A DNA stretch of 18,514 nt from Cuniculiplasma sp052315315 (GTDB lineage Archaea > Thermoplasmatota > Thermoplasmata > Thermoplasmatales > Thermoplasmataceae), in contig JBLSDE010000033.1 in assembly GCA_052315315.1 (NCBI GenBank), forward strand, positions 1-18,514. Direction: 5' to 3'. Below the pieces are notes generated by a model. That model made no database searches. It had not been told where the DNA came from and was given only the letters and a program-made list of their open reading frames with translations. Position numbers and translations under genes: made by a program. Shown piece by piece: positions 6,556 to 13,600 of the stretch (the stretch's first letter is position 1; the number at the start of each line of letters is the position of its first letter).

Positions 6556-6758
6556 TTAGCTATTTTCCAAAAATGTATTCTTGCAGTAGGGACACCTGAG
6601 TTTGCTCTCGCTTCTCATATGGATTGCGCTCACACCACGTATCTTTATCCCGTCATTTTTATTGCGTAATATAGGTTTCCGTCAATGGCTGGATCGAACT
6701 TTACTTCGAAGTATTCACCACACTTAGGACAAGTTACGTTAAGGACCTTGGTTTCCAT
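6556..6758 (-). pseudogene. Four-Cys zinc-ribbon protein, frameshifted
   Basis: The minus strand encodes METKVLNVTCPKCGEYFEV and, after 'YYAIKMTG', a stop. A second frame continues 'GIKIRGVSAIHMRSESKL', then RCPYCKNTFLENS and a stop at 6556. Joined, these give two CxxC knuckles (CPKC, CPYC), the four ligands of a zinc ribbon of about 68 residues. One small indel near 6650 separates the two halves. The frame is also open upstream of the ATG ('FAHIITREIINGILNNI'), into repeat copy 5, so the original protein may have been longer. Function unknown; such ribbons bind nucleic acids or partner proteins. Either a recent pseudogene or a sequence error. Confidence 0.55.
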
Positions 6759-6843
6759 GATGTTGTTAAGAATTCCATTTATGATCTCCCTAGTAATTAT
6801 GTGCGCAAAAGATCTAAGTGTCTTCCCTGCAAATTCTAGAAAT

Positions 6844-6890
6844 TCAGTATTCCCTTAAGATATTAATGGAATCTCTACCGGTTCATTTTA
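6844..6890 (+). repeat. Dispersed TA-island repeat, copy 5
   Basis: TCAGTATTCCCTTAAGATAT, then TAATGGAATC and TCTACCGGTTCATTTTA. It ends 3 bp before the stop codon of the minus-strand vapC at 6894. Confidence 0.65.
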
Positions 6891-6893
6891 ACT

Positions 6894-7271
6894 TTATTTG
6901 AACAGCTTGAGACCGTTCTCAATAAAAATCTCAAAATGCTTATCCAAAGTGTAAAGTGAGCAACCGTTGTTTATTGATATGGATGCGATTATCGCGTCTA
7001 TTCTTGGAACAGACTTTCCTTTTCTTTCTGCGCTTACTTCCAAGAAGGCAGACAGTTCACTATCCTTTTTGGTGTATTCCAGTGTTTCCATCTGTAAGAT
7101 TAAAGTAGATCCTTTTGAATATTTTTCTATACCGTAAAGCAGCTCGTGCATGTTGACTGAACTCGTGCAATATTCTTTTCCGCTTTCCATAATTTTAAGC
7201 ATGAACTCTTGGCCTCTGCTTGACTTCTTATCCATGATTTCTATGATAATGTCTGTATCCAGAAGTATCAT
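6894..7271 (-). CDS. vapC: VapC toxin, PIN-domain ribonuclease
   Basis: PIN-domain toxin of 125 residues with all four acidic positions: Asp5 in 'MILLDTDIIIEIMD', Glu43 in 'SSVNMHELLYG', Asp92 in 'VPRIDAIIAS', and Asp110 in 'SLYTLDKHFEIF'. The ordering and spacing match active archaeal VapCs that cut tRNA or rRNA. The ATG overlaps the vapB stop by 4 bp (ATGA, 7268-7271), so the two genes are translationally coupled. The protein is clearly a different branch from the VapCs at 1939 and 4914, showing separate acquisition rather than local duplication. Repeat copy 5 abuts its 3' end. Confidence 0.92.
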   Translation of the reverse strand: MILLDTDIIIEIMDKKSSRGQEFMLKIMESGKEYCTSSVNMHELLYGIEKYSKGSTLILQMETLEYTKKDSELSAFLEVSAERKGKSVPRIDAIIASISINNGCSLYTLDKHFEIFIENGLKLFK

Positions 7272-7480
7272 TCTCTCTTCTCCTGCCTTTTATCTCTCAT
7301 TTCAGCAAGAAACCCATCCTTGTTTTCAAAATCCACGCTTCCACGGAGAGTCAAGAGGAATTCCCTCTTGCTCTGTGATTTAACAAGTCTGTCCAGAAGT
7401 TCACTGAAACTTTCATTCTCTTTCTTAAAAGATACCAGTTCGTCATAAACTGCATTTTTAATGGTTATAGTTTTTGACAT
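7268..7480 (-). CDS. vapB: VapB antitoxin (DUF217-like)
   Basis: A 70-residue antitoxin partner of the VapC at 6894. The N-terminus MSKTITIKNAVYDELVSFKK followed by 'NESFSELLDRLV' is the DUF217/VapB pattern also seen at 4678; the basic-acidic tail 'FLAEMRDKRQEKRE' would contact the toxin. Directly upstream of the ATG is a perfect 10-bp palindrome, AACATATGTT (7481-7490), preceded on the minus strand by two AAACAT copies, likely a binding site for the VapBC complex. A TATA-like stretch (AAGTATAAATT, minus strand) lies about 25-35 bp upstream, again implying a nearly leaderless transcript. Confidence 0.87.
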   Translation of the reverse strand: MSKTITIKNAVYDELVSFKKENESFSELLDRLVKSQSKREFLLTLRGSVDFENKDGFLAEMRDKRQEKRE

Positions 7481-7515
7481 AACATATGTTTATGTTTAAG
7501 TGTAATTTATACTTT
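7481..7515 (-). promoter_or_regulatory. Candidate vapBC promoter and operator
   Basis: Perfect palindrome AACATATGTT (7481-7490) touching the vapB start codon, extended by AAACATAAACAT on the minus strand, with the TATA-like AGTATAAATT at about 7506-7515. The layout matches the promoter at 4641. Confidence 0.5.
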
Positions 7516-7555
7516 TAGACACATAATCTTAGGATTGCATTAATATCTTAGAGTC

Positions 7556-7603
7556 TAAGAATTCCTTTAATATTTTAAGAACGCAACTACCCATCTATTT
7601 CTA
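7556..7603 (+). repeat. Dispersed TA-island repeat, copy 6 (diverged)
   Basis: TAAGAATTCCTTTAATAT, then TTTAAGAACGCAACTA and CCCATCTATTTCTA. About 30 of 49 positions agree with copy 5 without gaps. It lies 75 bp upstream of the vapB start at 7480, as copy 2 does for the first vapB. Confidence 0.45.
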
Positions 7604-8092
7604 AGTTGGCTAAACTTCACTGGAATCCGATGATACCTTGTGAGCGCAAGATTCGTTAAAGGGATAGCGTAACCTGTCCATACTGAGAAAAAATGATATT
7701 TAAAATACTGAAAAAAAAACAAAAATTTATAGGGAATTTTAGGCAGTCATATCATTGATCAACAGTAAATGAAGCGAAAAAATGAAAAATGGAGGAGAGT
7801 TTCGTGAAATCCCTTATGATTATCACCGGAATTTGCAACTAAAAGCTAATTTTCCCATACTAAATACTTATTTAAAATTTATAATTTTACCAATTATATT
7901 AATTTCTCATGTTAGAACACACGGATATAGAAAGCAAAGGGCAATTTTAACGGATAGAGGGAATAACAATTTGTATAAGCAAAGATTCATAGTCTTTTCC
8001 CAATTTTATTTCTATTGTATTTAAAAGAAAATTTAAAAACCAAAGAATAAATAGTCGTAATTAATAATTATTATTAACAAATAGTGGTTATT
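7604..8092. other. AT-rich intergenic region before katG
   Basis: No gene supported. An 80-codon plus-strand frame at 7782-8024 starts after a purine-rich GGAGGAG but has no family-like pattern and an AT-driven composition. Possible katG promoter elements are at the right end: TATA-like TATTTAAAAG (about 8018-8027) and GAATAAATAG (8045-8054), the latter about 25 bp before a plausible start of transcription near 8075. Confidence 0.35.
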
Positions 8093-10246
8093 ATGAATGA
8101 GGATAAACAAAAGACTATTGAAGACTGGTGGCTAAACAGGTTAAGCTTGAGAATCCTTAGACAGAACTCGTCTAAGTCAAATCCAATGGATTTGAGTTTT
8201 GATTACAAAAGAGAATTTTTATCGCTCGACCTGAGGGAGATTAAAAAGGATATTATCACTGTCATGACAAAATCCCAGGATTGGTGGCCAGCAGATTTTG
8301 GAAACTATGGTCCCCTATTCATAAGAATGGCCTGGCATGCTGCTGGGACTTACAGGGTTACTGATGGAAGAGGTGGAGCAGGACATGCGCAGCAGAGGTT
8401 CCCACCTGTCAATAGCTGGCCTGATAATATACTGCTGGATCGCGCAAGAAGACTCTTATGGCCTGTGAAGCAGAAGTATGGGAGAAAATTATCATGGGGC
8501 GACCTCATGATCCTGGCTGGAAATACTGCTTTAGAGTATATGGGCTTTAAGACTTTTGGTTTTGGTGGCGGTCGTGAAGATGTTTATGAACCAGATGAAT
8601 CAGTTTACTGGGGATCAGAGGTAAGCTGGTTATCTGATGAGAGACATACGGGTGAGGGAAATCTTATGGAACCTCTGGCAGCCGATCATATGGGTCTGAT
8701 ATATGTTAATCCTGAGGGACCAGGGGGAATCCCAGATCCAAAGGAGGCTGGAAAATACATAAGGCAATCATTCAGCAGGATGGCGATGAATGATGAGGAA
8801 ACCGTTGCATTGATAGCTGGAGGTCATGCTTTCGGGAAGACACATGGTGCAGGACCCACATCCTATGTAGGTCCAGAACCTGAATCCGCACCCATCGAGA
8901 ATCAGGGAATAGGCTGGATTAGTTCATTTAAATCCGGAAAAGGTGATGATACAATAGGTGGTGGGCCAGAGGTGACCTGGACAGAAACACCAACAAGATG
9001 GAGCATAGGTTTCCTCCAGAACCTGTTCAAATATGAATGGGAACTGGAGAAAAGTCCAGCAGGTGCGTGGCAGTTTGTTGCGAAGAATGCAGAGGAAACC
9101 ATTCCATACGCACACGACACTTCAAAGAAGAGAAAACCCACTATGCTGATAACCGATCTGGCTCTTAGATATGATCCGGTTTATGAGAAAATATCTAGGT
9201 ATTACTTGGAAAACCCAAACAAATTCTCCGATGCATTTGCCAGAGCCTGGTTTAAGTTAACGCACCGTGATATGGGCCCAAAATCAAAATACCTTGGAGA
9301 TTATGTTCCAAAGGAGGATCTTATCTGGCAGGATCCGCTCCCACCACTGAATCATGCAGTTGTGGATGGAAAGGATGTGGCCATGTTAAAGGATTCAATC
9401 CTCAGGGCCAACCTGAACTTACGGGATCTTGTATACACCGCCTGGTCTTCTGCATCCACCTTCAGAGGAAGCGATTACAGGGGAGGAGCAAATGGTGCAA
9501 GAATAAGGCTTGAGCCTATGAAAAACTGGAAGATCAATGAACCAGAGAGACTCCATAAGGTTCTGAGCACATTGAATAGCATAATGGAGGAATTCAATGA
9601 AAATGCAAAGGGAGGAAAGAAAGTTTCAATGGCTGATCTCATTGTTCTGGCCGGAAATGTTGCAGTTGAAAGGGCAGCAATGGAGGCAGGTTTCAATGTA
9701 GAAATTCCATTCACACCTGGTCGTACAGATGCAACACAGGAGAATACTGATCCTGAAAATATAGCAGTCCTAGAACCGAAGGCGGATGGGTTCCGCAATT
9801 ATAGGGATACGGCTTATATGAAGGGGCTTCCTGATGAATTTCTGTTGATTGATAAGGCACAGCTTTTATCACTTACAGTACCAGAAATGACAGTCCTTAT
9901 AGGAGGTTTGAGAGTTCTTGGTGCAAACTATGGAAACATAGGCCATGGTGTATTTACAGAGAATCCAGGAGTGCTTACCAATGATTTCTTTGTAAATCTT
10001 CTGGACATGGGTATAGAATGGAGACCGTTGGATAATTCTAGAACGCAATTCGAAGGGGTGGAAAGGAAGTCAGGAAGAACACTATATACGGCAACCCGTG
10101 TAGACCTTATATTTGGGGCACATTCTGAGCTTAGAGCTATTGCTGAAGTATATGGAAGCAGTGATGGAAAGGAAAAGTTTGTGGGAGACTTTATAAGGGC
10201 ATGGAACAAGGTGATGATGCTGGATAGATTCGAACTGATAAAGTAA
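8093..10246 (+). CDS. katG: Catalase-peroxidase KatG
   Basis: Heme catalase-peroxidase that breaks down hydrogen peroxide in the cytoplasm. About 717 residues, the normal two-domain length. Numbering from the ATG at 8093: distal 'RMAWHAAGTYR' supplies Arg78, Trp81 and His82; Tyr204 in 'MGLIYVNPEGP' and Met230 in 'FSRMAMND' complete the Met-Tyr-Trp adduct needed for catalase activity; the proximal heme ligand is His245 in 'GGHAFGKTHG' with Trp296 in 'GPEVTWTETPTRW'. The C-terminal domain repeats the fold without the heme site ('AWSSASTFRGSDYRGGANGA'). A GTG three codons upstream (8084) is an alternative start. It stands alone, with AT-rich gaps on both sides. KatG is mainly bacterial and patchy in archaea, so an origin by transfer is likely. 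Confidence 0.97.
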   Translation: MNEDKQKTIEDWWLNRLSLRILRQNSSKSNPMDLSFDYKREFLSLDLREIKKDIITVMTKSQDWWPADFGNYGPLFIRMAWHAAGTYRVTDGRGGAGHAQQRFPPVNSWPDNILLDRARRLLWPVKQKYGRKLSWGDLMILAGNTALEYMGFKTFGFGGGREDVYEPDESVYWGSEVSWLSDERHTGEGNLMEPLAADHMGLIYVNPEGPGGIPDPKEAGKYIRQSFSRMAMNDEETVALIAGGHAFGKTHGAGPTSYVGPEPESAPIENQGIGWISSFKSGKGDDTIGGGPEVTWTETPTRWSIGFLQNLFKYEWELEKSPAGAWQFVAKNAEETIPYAHDTSKKRKPTMLITDLALRYDPVYEKISRYYLENPNKFSDAFARAWFKLTHRDMGPKSKYLGDYVPKEDLIWQDPLPPLNHAVVDGKDVAMLKDSILRANLNLRDLVYTAWSSASTFRGSDYRGGANGARIRLEPMKNWKINEPERLHKVLSTLNSIMEEFNENAKGGKKVSMADLIVLAGNVAVERAAMEAGFNVEIPFTPGRTDATQENTDPENIAVLEPKADGFRNYRDTAYMKGLPDEFLLIDKAQLLSLTVPEMTVLIGGLRVLGANYGNIGHGVFTENPGVLTNDFFVNLLDMGIEWRPLDNSRTQFEGVERKSGRTLYTATRVDLIFGAHSELRAIAEVYGSSDGKEKFVGDFIRAWNKVMMLDRFELIK

Positions 10247-10557
10247 ATATATCTCACATTCAAATTTCCTCTCGTATCAATTTCATAACGCATACAGCAA
10301 ATTATGTCAAATCGTATTTTTCATAGAATCAAAAAAATTATAAAAGGAATTTTAGAATCTTAAAAGTAAGTCAATATTCACACCTGAGATTATTCATTAG
10401 TGCAATTCGGGAGAAAGTTGGTAAGGTGCGCTCTTGATCGCATAATGTCGCTACCCTTAGTGCGAAATCAAATCCGAATTGCAAGTCCTTTTCCTGATTT
10501 GTATAATATCAACAAACTTTGACACCTTGAATAAGAACAATTTCTTGATGAAATCTC
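10247..10557. other. Intergenic region with spaced 10-bp inverted repeat
   Basis: TGCAATTCGG at 10401-10410 and its exact complement CCGAATTGCA at 10474-10483 bound an 83-bp segment. Inside, TAAGG...GCG and CGC...CCTTA could form a second stem. This could be a structured RNA element or a miniature mobile element. No coding frame recognised. Confidence 0.4.
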
Positions 10558-10729
10558 CTACCTGTCTTTTCTTTTACCCAGATATGCCAGCTTAGTTTTC
10601 AATGGCTTGGTCTGATCGTTTTCTGGAATATTGCATTCACATCCCCACTTGCAATCCAAAGTAATTACATGTCCAGTTGCCCAGTTTGGCACATGGTACA
10701 ACTTTGCCCTTGTCATATGGTGTTTCCAT
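10558..10729 (-). pseudogene. Small Cys-rich protein, frameshifted
   Basis: The minus strand starts METPYDKGKVVPCAK, then a one-base surplus near 10680 moves the reading into 'WATGHVITLDCKWGCECNI' and '...TKPLKTKLAYLGKRKDR', stop at 10558. Restored, it is a protein of about 56 residues with four Cys (C-x(n)-C-x3-C-x-C) and a basic tail, probably metal-binding. I do not recognise a named family. The neighbouring mer operon makes a metal role conceivable but the genes are on opposite strands. Confidence 0.4.
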
Positions 10730-10863
10730 TGTCCTTTGAAAAAACCACTTCATGGGCGAAGTTTTTACAAATTCCAAACTTAAGACCAACCATATCCTAA
10801 CTATCTATTATTTATCATTGATATATAATCCTTAACTCCTTTCCTCTGATTCATATTATAAAA

Positions 10864-10878
10864 ATACCTTTAAGGTAT
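10864..10878 (+). promoter_or_regulatory. Short palindrome upstream of methyltransferase remnant
   Basis: ATACCTT-T-AAGGTAT, 7-bp perfect arms, ending 12 bp before the ATG at 10891. It may have been an operator or promoter element of the remnant gene. Confidence 0.3.
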
Positions 10879-10890
10879 GGGGGAAGCGAG

Positions 10891-11058
10891 ATGGTTGTTG
10901 AGAATCAAAGAAAATTAAAGTTAGAGACGTTTCTGAACAGAGTCCTTTCTGGCGATTCAATAGATGTGATGAAACAGATACCTGATAACAGTATAGACCT
11001 TATTTTTTCTGATTCACTATATAATCTTCAACTTGATCCCCAAATATCAATCTTTTAA
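10891..11058 (+). pseudogene. DNA methyltransferase, N-terminal fragment with broken motif IV
   Basis: A 55-residue frame: MVVENQRKLKLETFLNRV, then 'LSGDSIDVMKQIPDNSIDLI' and FSDSLYNLQLD, stopping at 11056-11058. The order 'GDSidvMk.ipDnSiDLIfsDPPYnLqL' is the start of beta-class DNA adenine-N6 or cytosine-N4 methyltransferases. The catalytic DPPY (motif IV) reads DSLY here: CCA-CCA has become TCA-CTA, two C-to-T changes. The frame then ends, and no later motifs (target recognition, SAM-binding FGG) follow in any frame that I can see. A restriction-modification or orphan methylase was therefore lost here. Confidence 0.65.
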
Positions 11059-11204
11059 GAAATTTCAGATAAGATGGGTGGAAAAGGAACATAATACTGG
11101 AAGCCAACAACAGAAATTCTCATATTTTTGGGAAAATTAAAAGGATATTGTAATCCGTTATCAGTTCGAGCGGAAATTAAAAACCCAACATCAAAATTCG
11201 TCTA

Positions 11205-11233
11205 AAAAGGTATAAAAATAGTTACTTTCTAAC
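11205..11233 (+). promoter_or_regulatory. Promoter of the mer operon
   Basis: A-rich BRE-like AAAAAGG then TATA box TATAAAAATA at about 11211-11220. Immediately after it, GTTA-CTTTC-TAAC (11221-11233) forms a short dyad placed between TATA box and expected start of transcription (about 11240), a plausible repressor site. No merR gene lies in the window. Confidence 0.5.
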
Positions 11234-11261
11234 CTTAATACTTTTTTTCAATTGCTTATGT

Positions 11262-11495
11262 ATGGCAGAAAAGAAAGTAACTTTGAAGGTGTTTGGAATG
11301 ACATGCGATGACTGCGTGAGAACGGTAAGTAAGGGATTAAAAGAGCAGGGTGCAGATGTATTATCCGTATCACTGAAGGATGGCATGGCAATCGTAAAAA
11401 TAGATAATGAAAAAATCTCACCGGAAGTTCTCGTAAAGGCACCAATCTTTGGTGAAGAATCCCATTATAAGGCACAATTGAGGAAAGTTGAGTAA
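11262..11495 (+). CDS. Stand-alone HMA metal-binding protein (MerP/NmerA-like)
   Basis: A 77-residue cytoplasmic metallochaperone-like protein with one heavy-metal-associated domain. 'KVTLKVFGMTCDDCVRTVSK' carries the GMTCxxC site with Cys15 and Cys18 at the start of helix 1; 'GADVLSVSLKDGMAIVKID' and 'ISPEVLVKAP' follow the beta-alpha-beta-beta-alpha-beta plan. No signal peptide is present, so it is not a periplasmic MerP; it resembles the N-terminal Hg-delivery domain (NmerA) that in many MerA proteins is fused to the enzyme. Its stop is 1 bp from the merA ATG (TAATATG), so the two are made together and it probably hands Hg(II) to the C-terminal Cys pair of MerA. A copper chaperone role is the alternative. 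Confidence 0.85.
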   Translation: MAEKKVTLKVFGMTCDDCVRTVSKGLKEQGADVLSVSLKDGMAIVKIDNEKISPEVLVKAPIFGEESHYKAQLRKVE

Positions 11496-11496
11496 T

Positions 11497-12921
11497 ATGC
11501 CCCAGGACTATGATCTGGTCATAATCGGCAGAGGGGCTGCGGCATTCTCTGCTGCAATAAGAGCAAGTGAAATCACGTCCAATCAGGCAACTATTGCAAT
11601 GATAGGATTTGGACCAATTGGAGGTACCTGTGTAAATGTAGGCTGTGTACCTTCAAAATATATAATAGAAGCATCAAAGGTTGCCAATTCACAAAGAAAA
11701 CCAAAATATCCTGGAATTAGACCAGTACAACCTGAGATTGACTTTATCAAACTGATGGAGTCCCTCAGAGAAGCCGTTAAGGAAGAGAGAAGGAGCAAGT
11801 ATGAAGATGTGCTGAAGTTTTATCCTAACATAACACTTTATGAAGGAAAGGCCAATTTTATATCCGAAGACACAGTGAGAATTAGATCCGAACATGGAGA
11901 TGAGCAGATAAGAGGATATAACTTCATTATAGCCACTGGTTCCAGGCCTTTTATTCCTAAGATTGAGGGACTTGAAGATACTGGATATCTAACAAGTGAG
12001 AATGTCTGGGACATGGATAAACTCCCATCTGAGATTGGCATCATTGGAGGAGGATTTGTAGGACTCGAGATTGGACAGGCCTTACGGAGACTTGGTTCCC
12101 TTGTGACCATCATAAAAAGGCACGACACCATTGGAATGAGAATTGAAAGAGAAATTGGCACCGAACTAATGCATTCACTGGAAGATGATGGGATTTCATT
12201 CCTGATAGGAAGAGATATTAAGAAAGTATACAGGAAGAACGACAGGAAAGTAATACTTACTGAATACGAGGGAAAACAGGAGGAGATTATGGTCGATGAG
12301 ATTCTTATCGCCTCTGGAAGATCCCCTAACATGGAAGGTTTATCCCTTGAAAATGCAGGAGTGCAGTATTCAGATAGAGGGATTAAAGTTAATCAGGATT
12401 TTTCAACGACCAATCCTAAAATATATGCGGCCGGGGATGTGGTTGACCAGAAATATAAACTGGAGACGCTTGCTGCAAGGGAAGGTGCAACCATTGCACA
12501 CAATATTTTTAATAATACATCTGTGGGAATAAATATCCATGAAGTACCATGGGCAATTTTTACCGAACCGCAGTTTGCCGCCGTTGGTTACACGGAGGAT
12601 GAATATAACAGGAATTTTGGGGGGACAGTTACAAGAATACTTCCTTTGAATTCGGTGCCGAAGGCAAGAATATTGAGGGAAGAGCGTGGAATGTTTAAGA
12701 TCGTGGCAGATGAAAAAACTGGAAAAATTGTTGGTATTCATGTTCTCGCCCCCTATGCAGCAGAATTTATAATGGAGGGAGTTATAGCAATTAAGAATGG
12801 ATACACTTACCGAGATATAATTGTGAACAGCCATATATTCCCAACTGTGGCAGAGGGTGTAAAACTGGCCTCACAGTCATTCACTAGAGATGTGGAAAGA
12901 ATGTCCTGCTGTGTGGAGTGA
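11497..12921 (+). CDS. merA: Mercuric reductase MerA
   Basis: FAD-dependent flavoenzyme that reduces Hg(II) to volatile Hg(0) with NAD(P)H. About 474 residues. FAD site 'LVIIGRGAAAFSAAIRA' (residues about 7-23); redox pair Cys45 and Cys50 in 'GGTCVNVGCVPSK'; NAD(P)H site 'IGIIGGGFVGLEIG' (about 180); second FAD motif 'KIYAAGDV' (about 308); dimer-interface 'HIFPTVAEGVKLASQSF'; and the vicinal C-terminal Cys471-Cys472 in 'RMSCCVE', which separates MerA from lipoamide dehydrogenases. The Tyr found in Tn501-type enzymes ('FPYLTMVEG') is absent (FPTVAEG). It lacks a fused HMA domain, which is encoded separately just upstream. A TTG at 11488 would overlap that gene; I prefer the ATG at 11497. Confidence 0.96.
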   Translation: MPQDYDLVIIGRGAAAFSAAIRASEITSNQATIAMIGFGPIGGTCVNVGCVPSKYIIEASKVANSQRKPKYPGIRPVQPEIDFIKLMESLREAVKEERRSKYEDVLKFYPNITLYEGKANFISEDTVRIRSEHGDEQIRGYNFIIATGSRPFIPKIEGLEDTGYLTSENVWDMDKLPSEIGIIGGGFVGLEIGQALRRLGSLVTIIKRHDTIGMRIEREIGTELMHSLEDDGISFLIGRDIKKVYRKNDRKVILTEYEGKQEEIMVDEILIASGRSPNMEGLSLENAGVQYSDRGIKVNQDFSTTNPKIYAAGDVVDQKYKLETLAAREGATIAHNIFNNTSVGINIHEVPWAIFTEPQFAAVGYTEDEYNRNFGGTVTRILPLNSVPKARILREERGMFKIVADEKTGKIVGIHVLAPYAAEFIMEGVIAIKNGYTYRDIIVNSHIFPTVAEGVKLASQSFTRDVERMSCCVE

Positions 12922-12926
12922 TAGAA

Positions 12927-13304
12927 ATGAAAGTGAAAGAAATGATGTCCAAATATGGATTTGAAGAAACAGTGAGTAAACTTGAGAAGTCTGTGGAAGA
13001 AAATGGCCTTAAAATTATTTCGACCATAGATGCACAGGCTAACCTGAAGAAGATTGGAATTGAAATAGAGGGAAATAAGATACTTGAGGTGTTCAATCCA
13101 AAACTTGCAAAGGAGGTTTTTGAAAAGGATTTAAAAGCGGGAATAGTGCCTCCTCTGAGAATATACATATATCAGGAAAATGACAGTACACATGTGGTTG
13201 CACAGAGCGCAGTGGATCTTTTTTCACAGTACAATGGGCTCAGGGATCTTGGAGAGAGGGTTGATAAACTCATTGATTCTATCGTTAATTCCGTTACACA
13301 ATGA
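12927..13304 (+). CDS. DUF302 protein in the mer operon
   Basis: A 125-residue protein of the DUF302 family: 'GFEETVSKLEKSVEENGLKI', 'STIDAQANLKKIGIEI', 'KILEVFNPKLAKEVFEKD' and 'GIVPPLRIYIYQE' follow the family order closely. DUF302 proteins are small dimeric alpha-beta proteins without a proven reaction; they often accompany thiol, sulfur or metal stress genes. I start it at the ATG 12927, which has GGAG at 12915-12918 inside the end of merA; a GTG at 12918 overlaps the merA stop and is the alternative. Tight coupling to merA suggests that it helps in mercury or thiol homeostasis, an inference from position only. Confidence 0.85.
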   Translation: MKVKEMMSKYGFEETVSKLEKSVEENGLKIISTIDAQANLKKIGIEIEGNKILEVFNPKLAKEVFEKDLKAGIVPPLRIYIYQENDSTHVVAQSAVDLFSQYNGLRDLGERVDKLIDSIVNSVTQ

Positions 13305-13405
13305 ACTAGTACGAACCTTTAAAGTAAGAAATAAATCAAGTAATTCTAATGAATATTCCAAATATCACACTACCTGTGGACAATCCATAGAAAGCAGGCA
13401 ATCCC

Positions 13406-13573
13406 TTAGCGTCTATATGTAGAATTTTTCCTTCTCCTGGGAAGGCGATTAATGATCTTCTATACATTCTATGTGCTACCATATTTTTTTCATGGATTTC
13501 TTGAAGATTTCATCATAGAATTCTTCATTCAGTTTATGGCGTTCTTGACTATTAATGCAAATGTAGATTCCAT
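13406..13573 (-). pseudogene. vapB antitoxin remnant
   Basis: Minus-strand pieces align with the antitoxin at 2343-2579: here 'VKNAIN' / 'LNEEFYDEIFKKSMKK' / 'KYGST*NV*KIINRLPRRRK', there 'VKTTINLDEDIYAEIVKES' / 'EKYGSTKNISKIINQHL'. Two stop codons and at least two frameshifts are present, the toxin-binding tail is lost and no PIN gene follows. A partial copy of the dispersed repeat lies 28-60 bp upstream. This is the corpse of a VapBC module outside the main island. Confidence 0.6.
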
Positions 13574-13600
13574 ATGAAAATGACCTTAAAAAAATACCCG

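Noticed and set aside
1888..7604. Repeats as a CRISPR array
   Set aside because: Copies are degenerate and hundreds to thousands of bases apart, with genes between them; no regular spacers and no cas genes.
7655..7690. GGGATAGCGTAACCTGTCCAT resembles GATAGCTTACCCTATCCATT at about 4085-4104
   Set aside because: About 18 of 23 positions agree, but with only two sites and no shared context I could not separate this from chance or from a weak form of the island repeat.
7782..8024. Plus-strand frame of 80 codons after a GGAGGAG
   Set aside because: Ile/Tyr/Phe/Lys content is what AT-rich noncoding sequence gives; no motif or homolog pattern recognised.
10257..10300. Rho-independent-style terminator after katG
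   Set aside because: No stable hairpin with T-run is visible directly after the stop codon.
13180..13422. Plus-strand frame of 80 codons overlapping the DUF302 gene
   Set aside because: It is the out-of-frame shadow of the DUF302 coding sequence running into the following gap.
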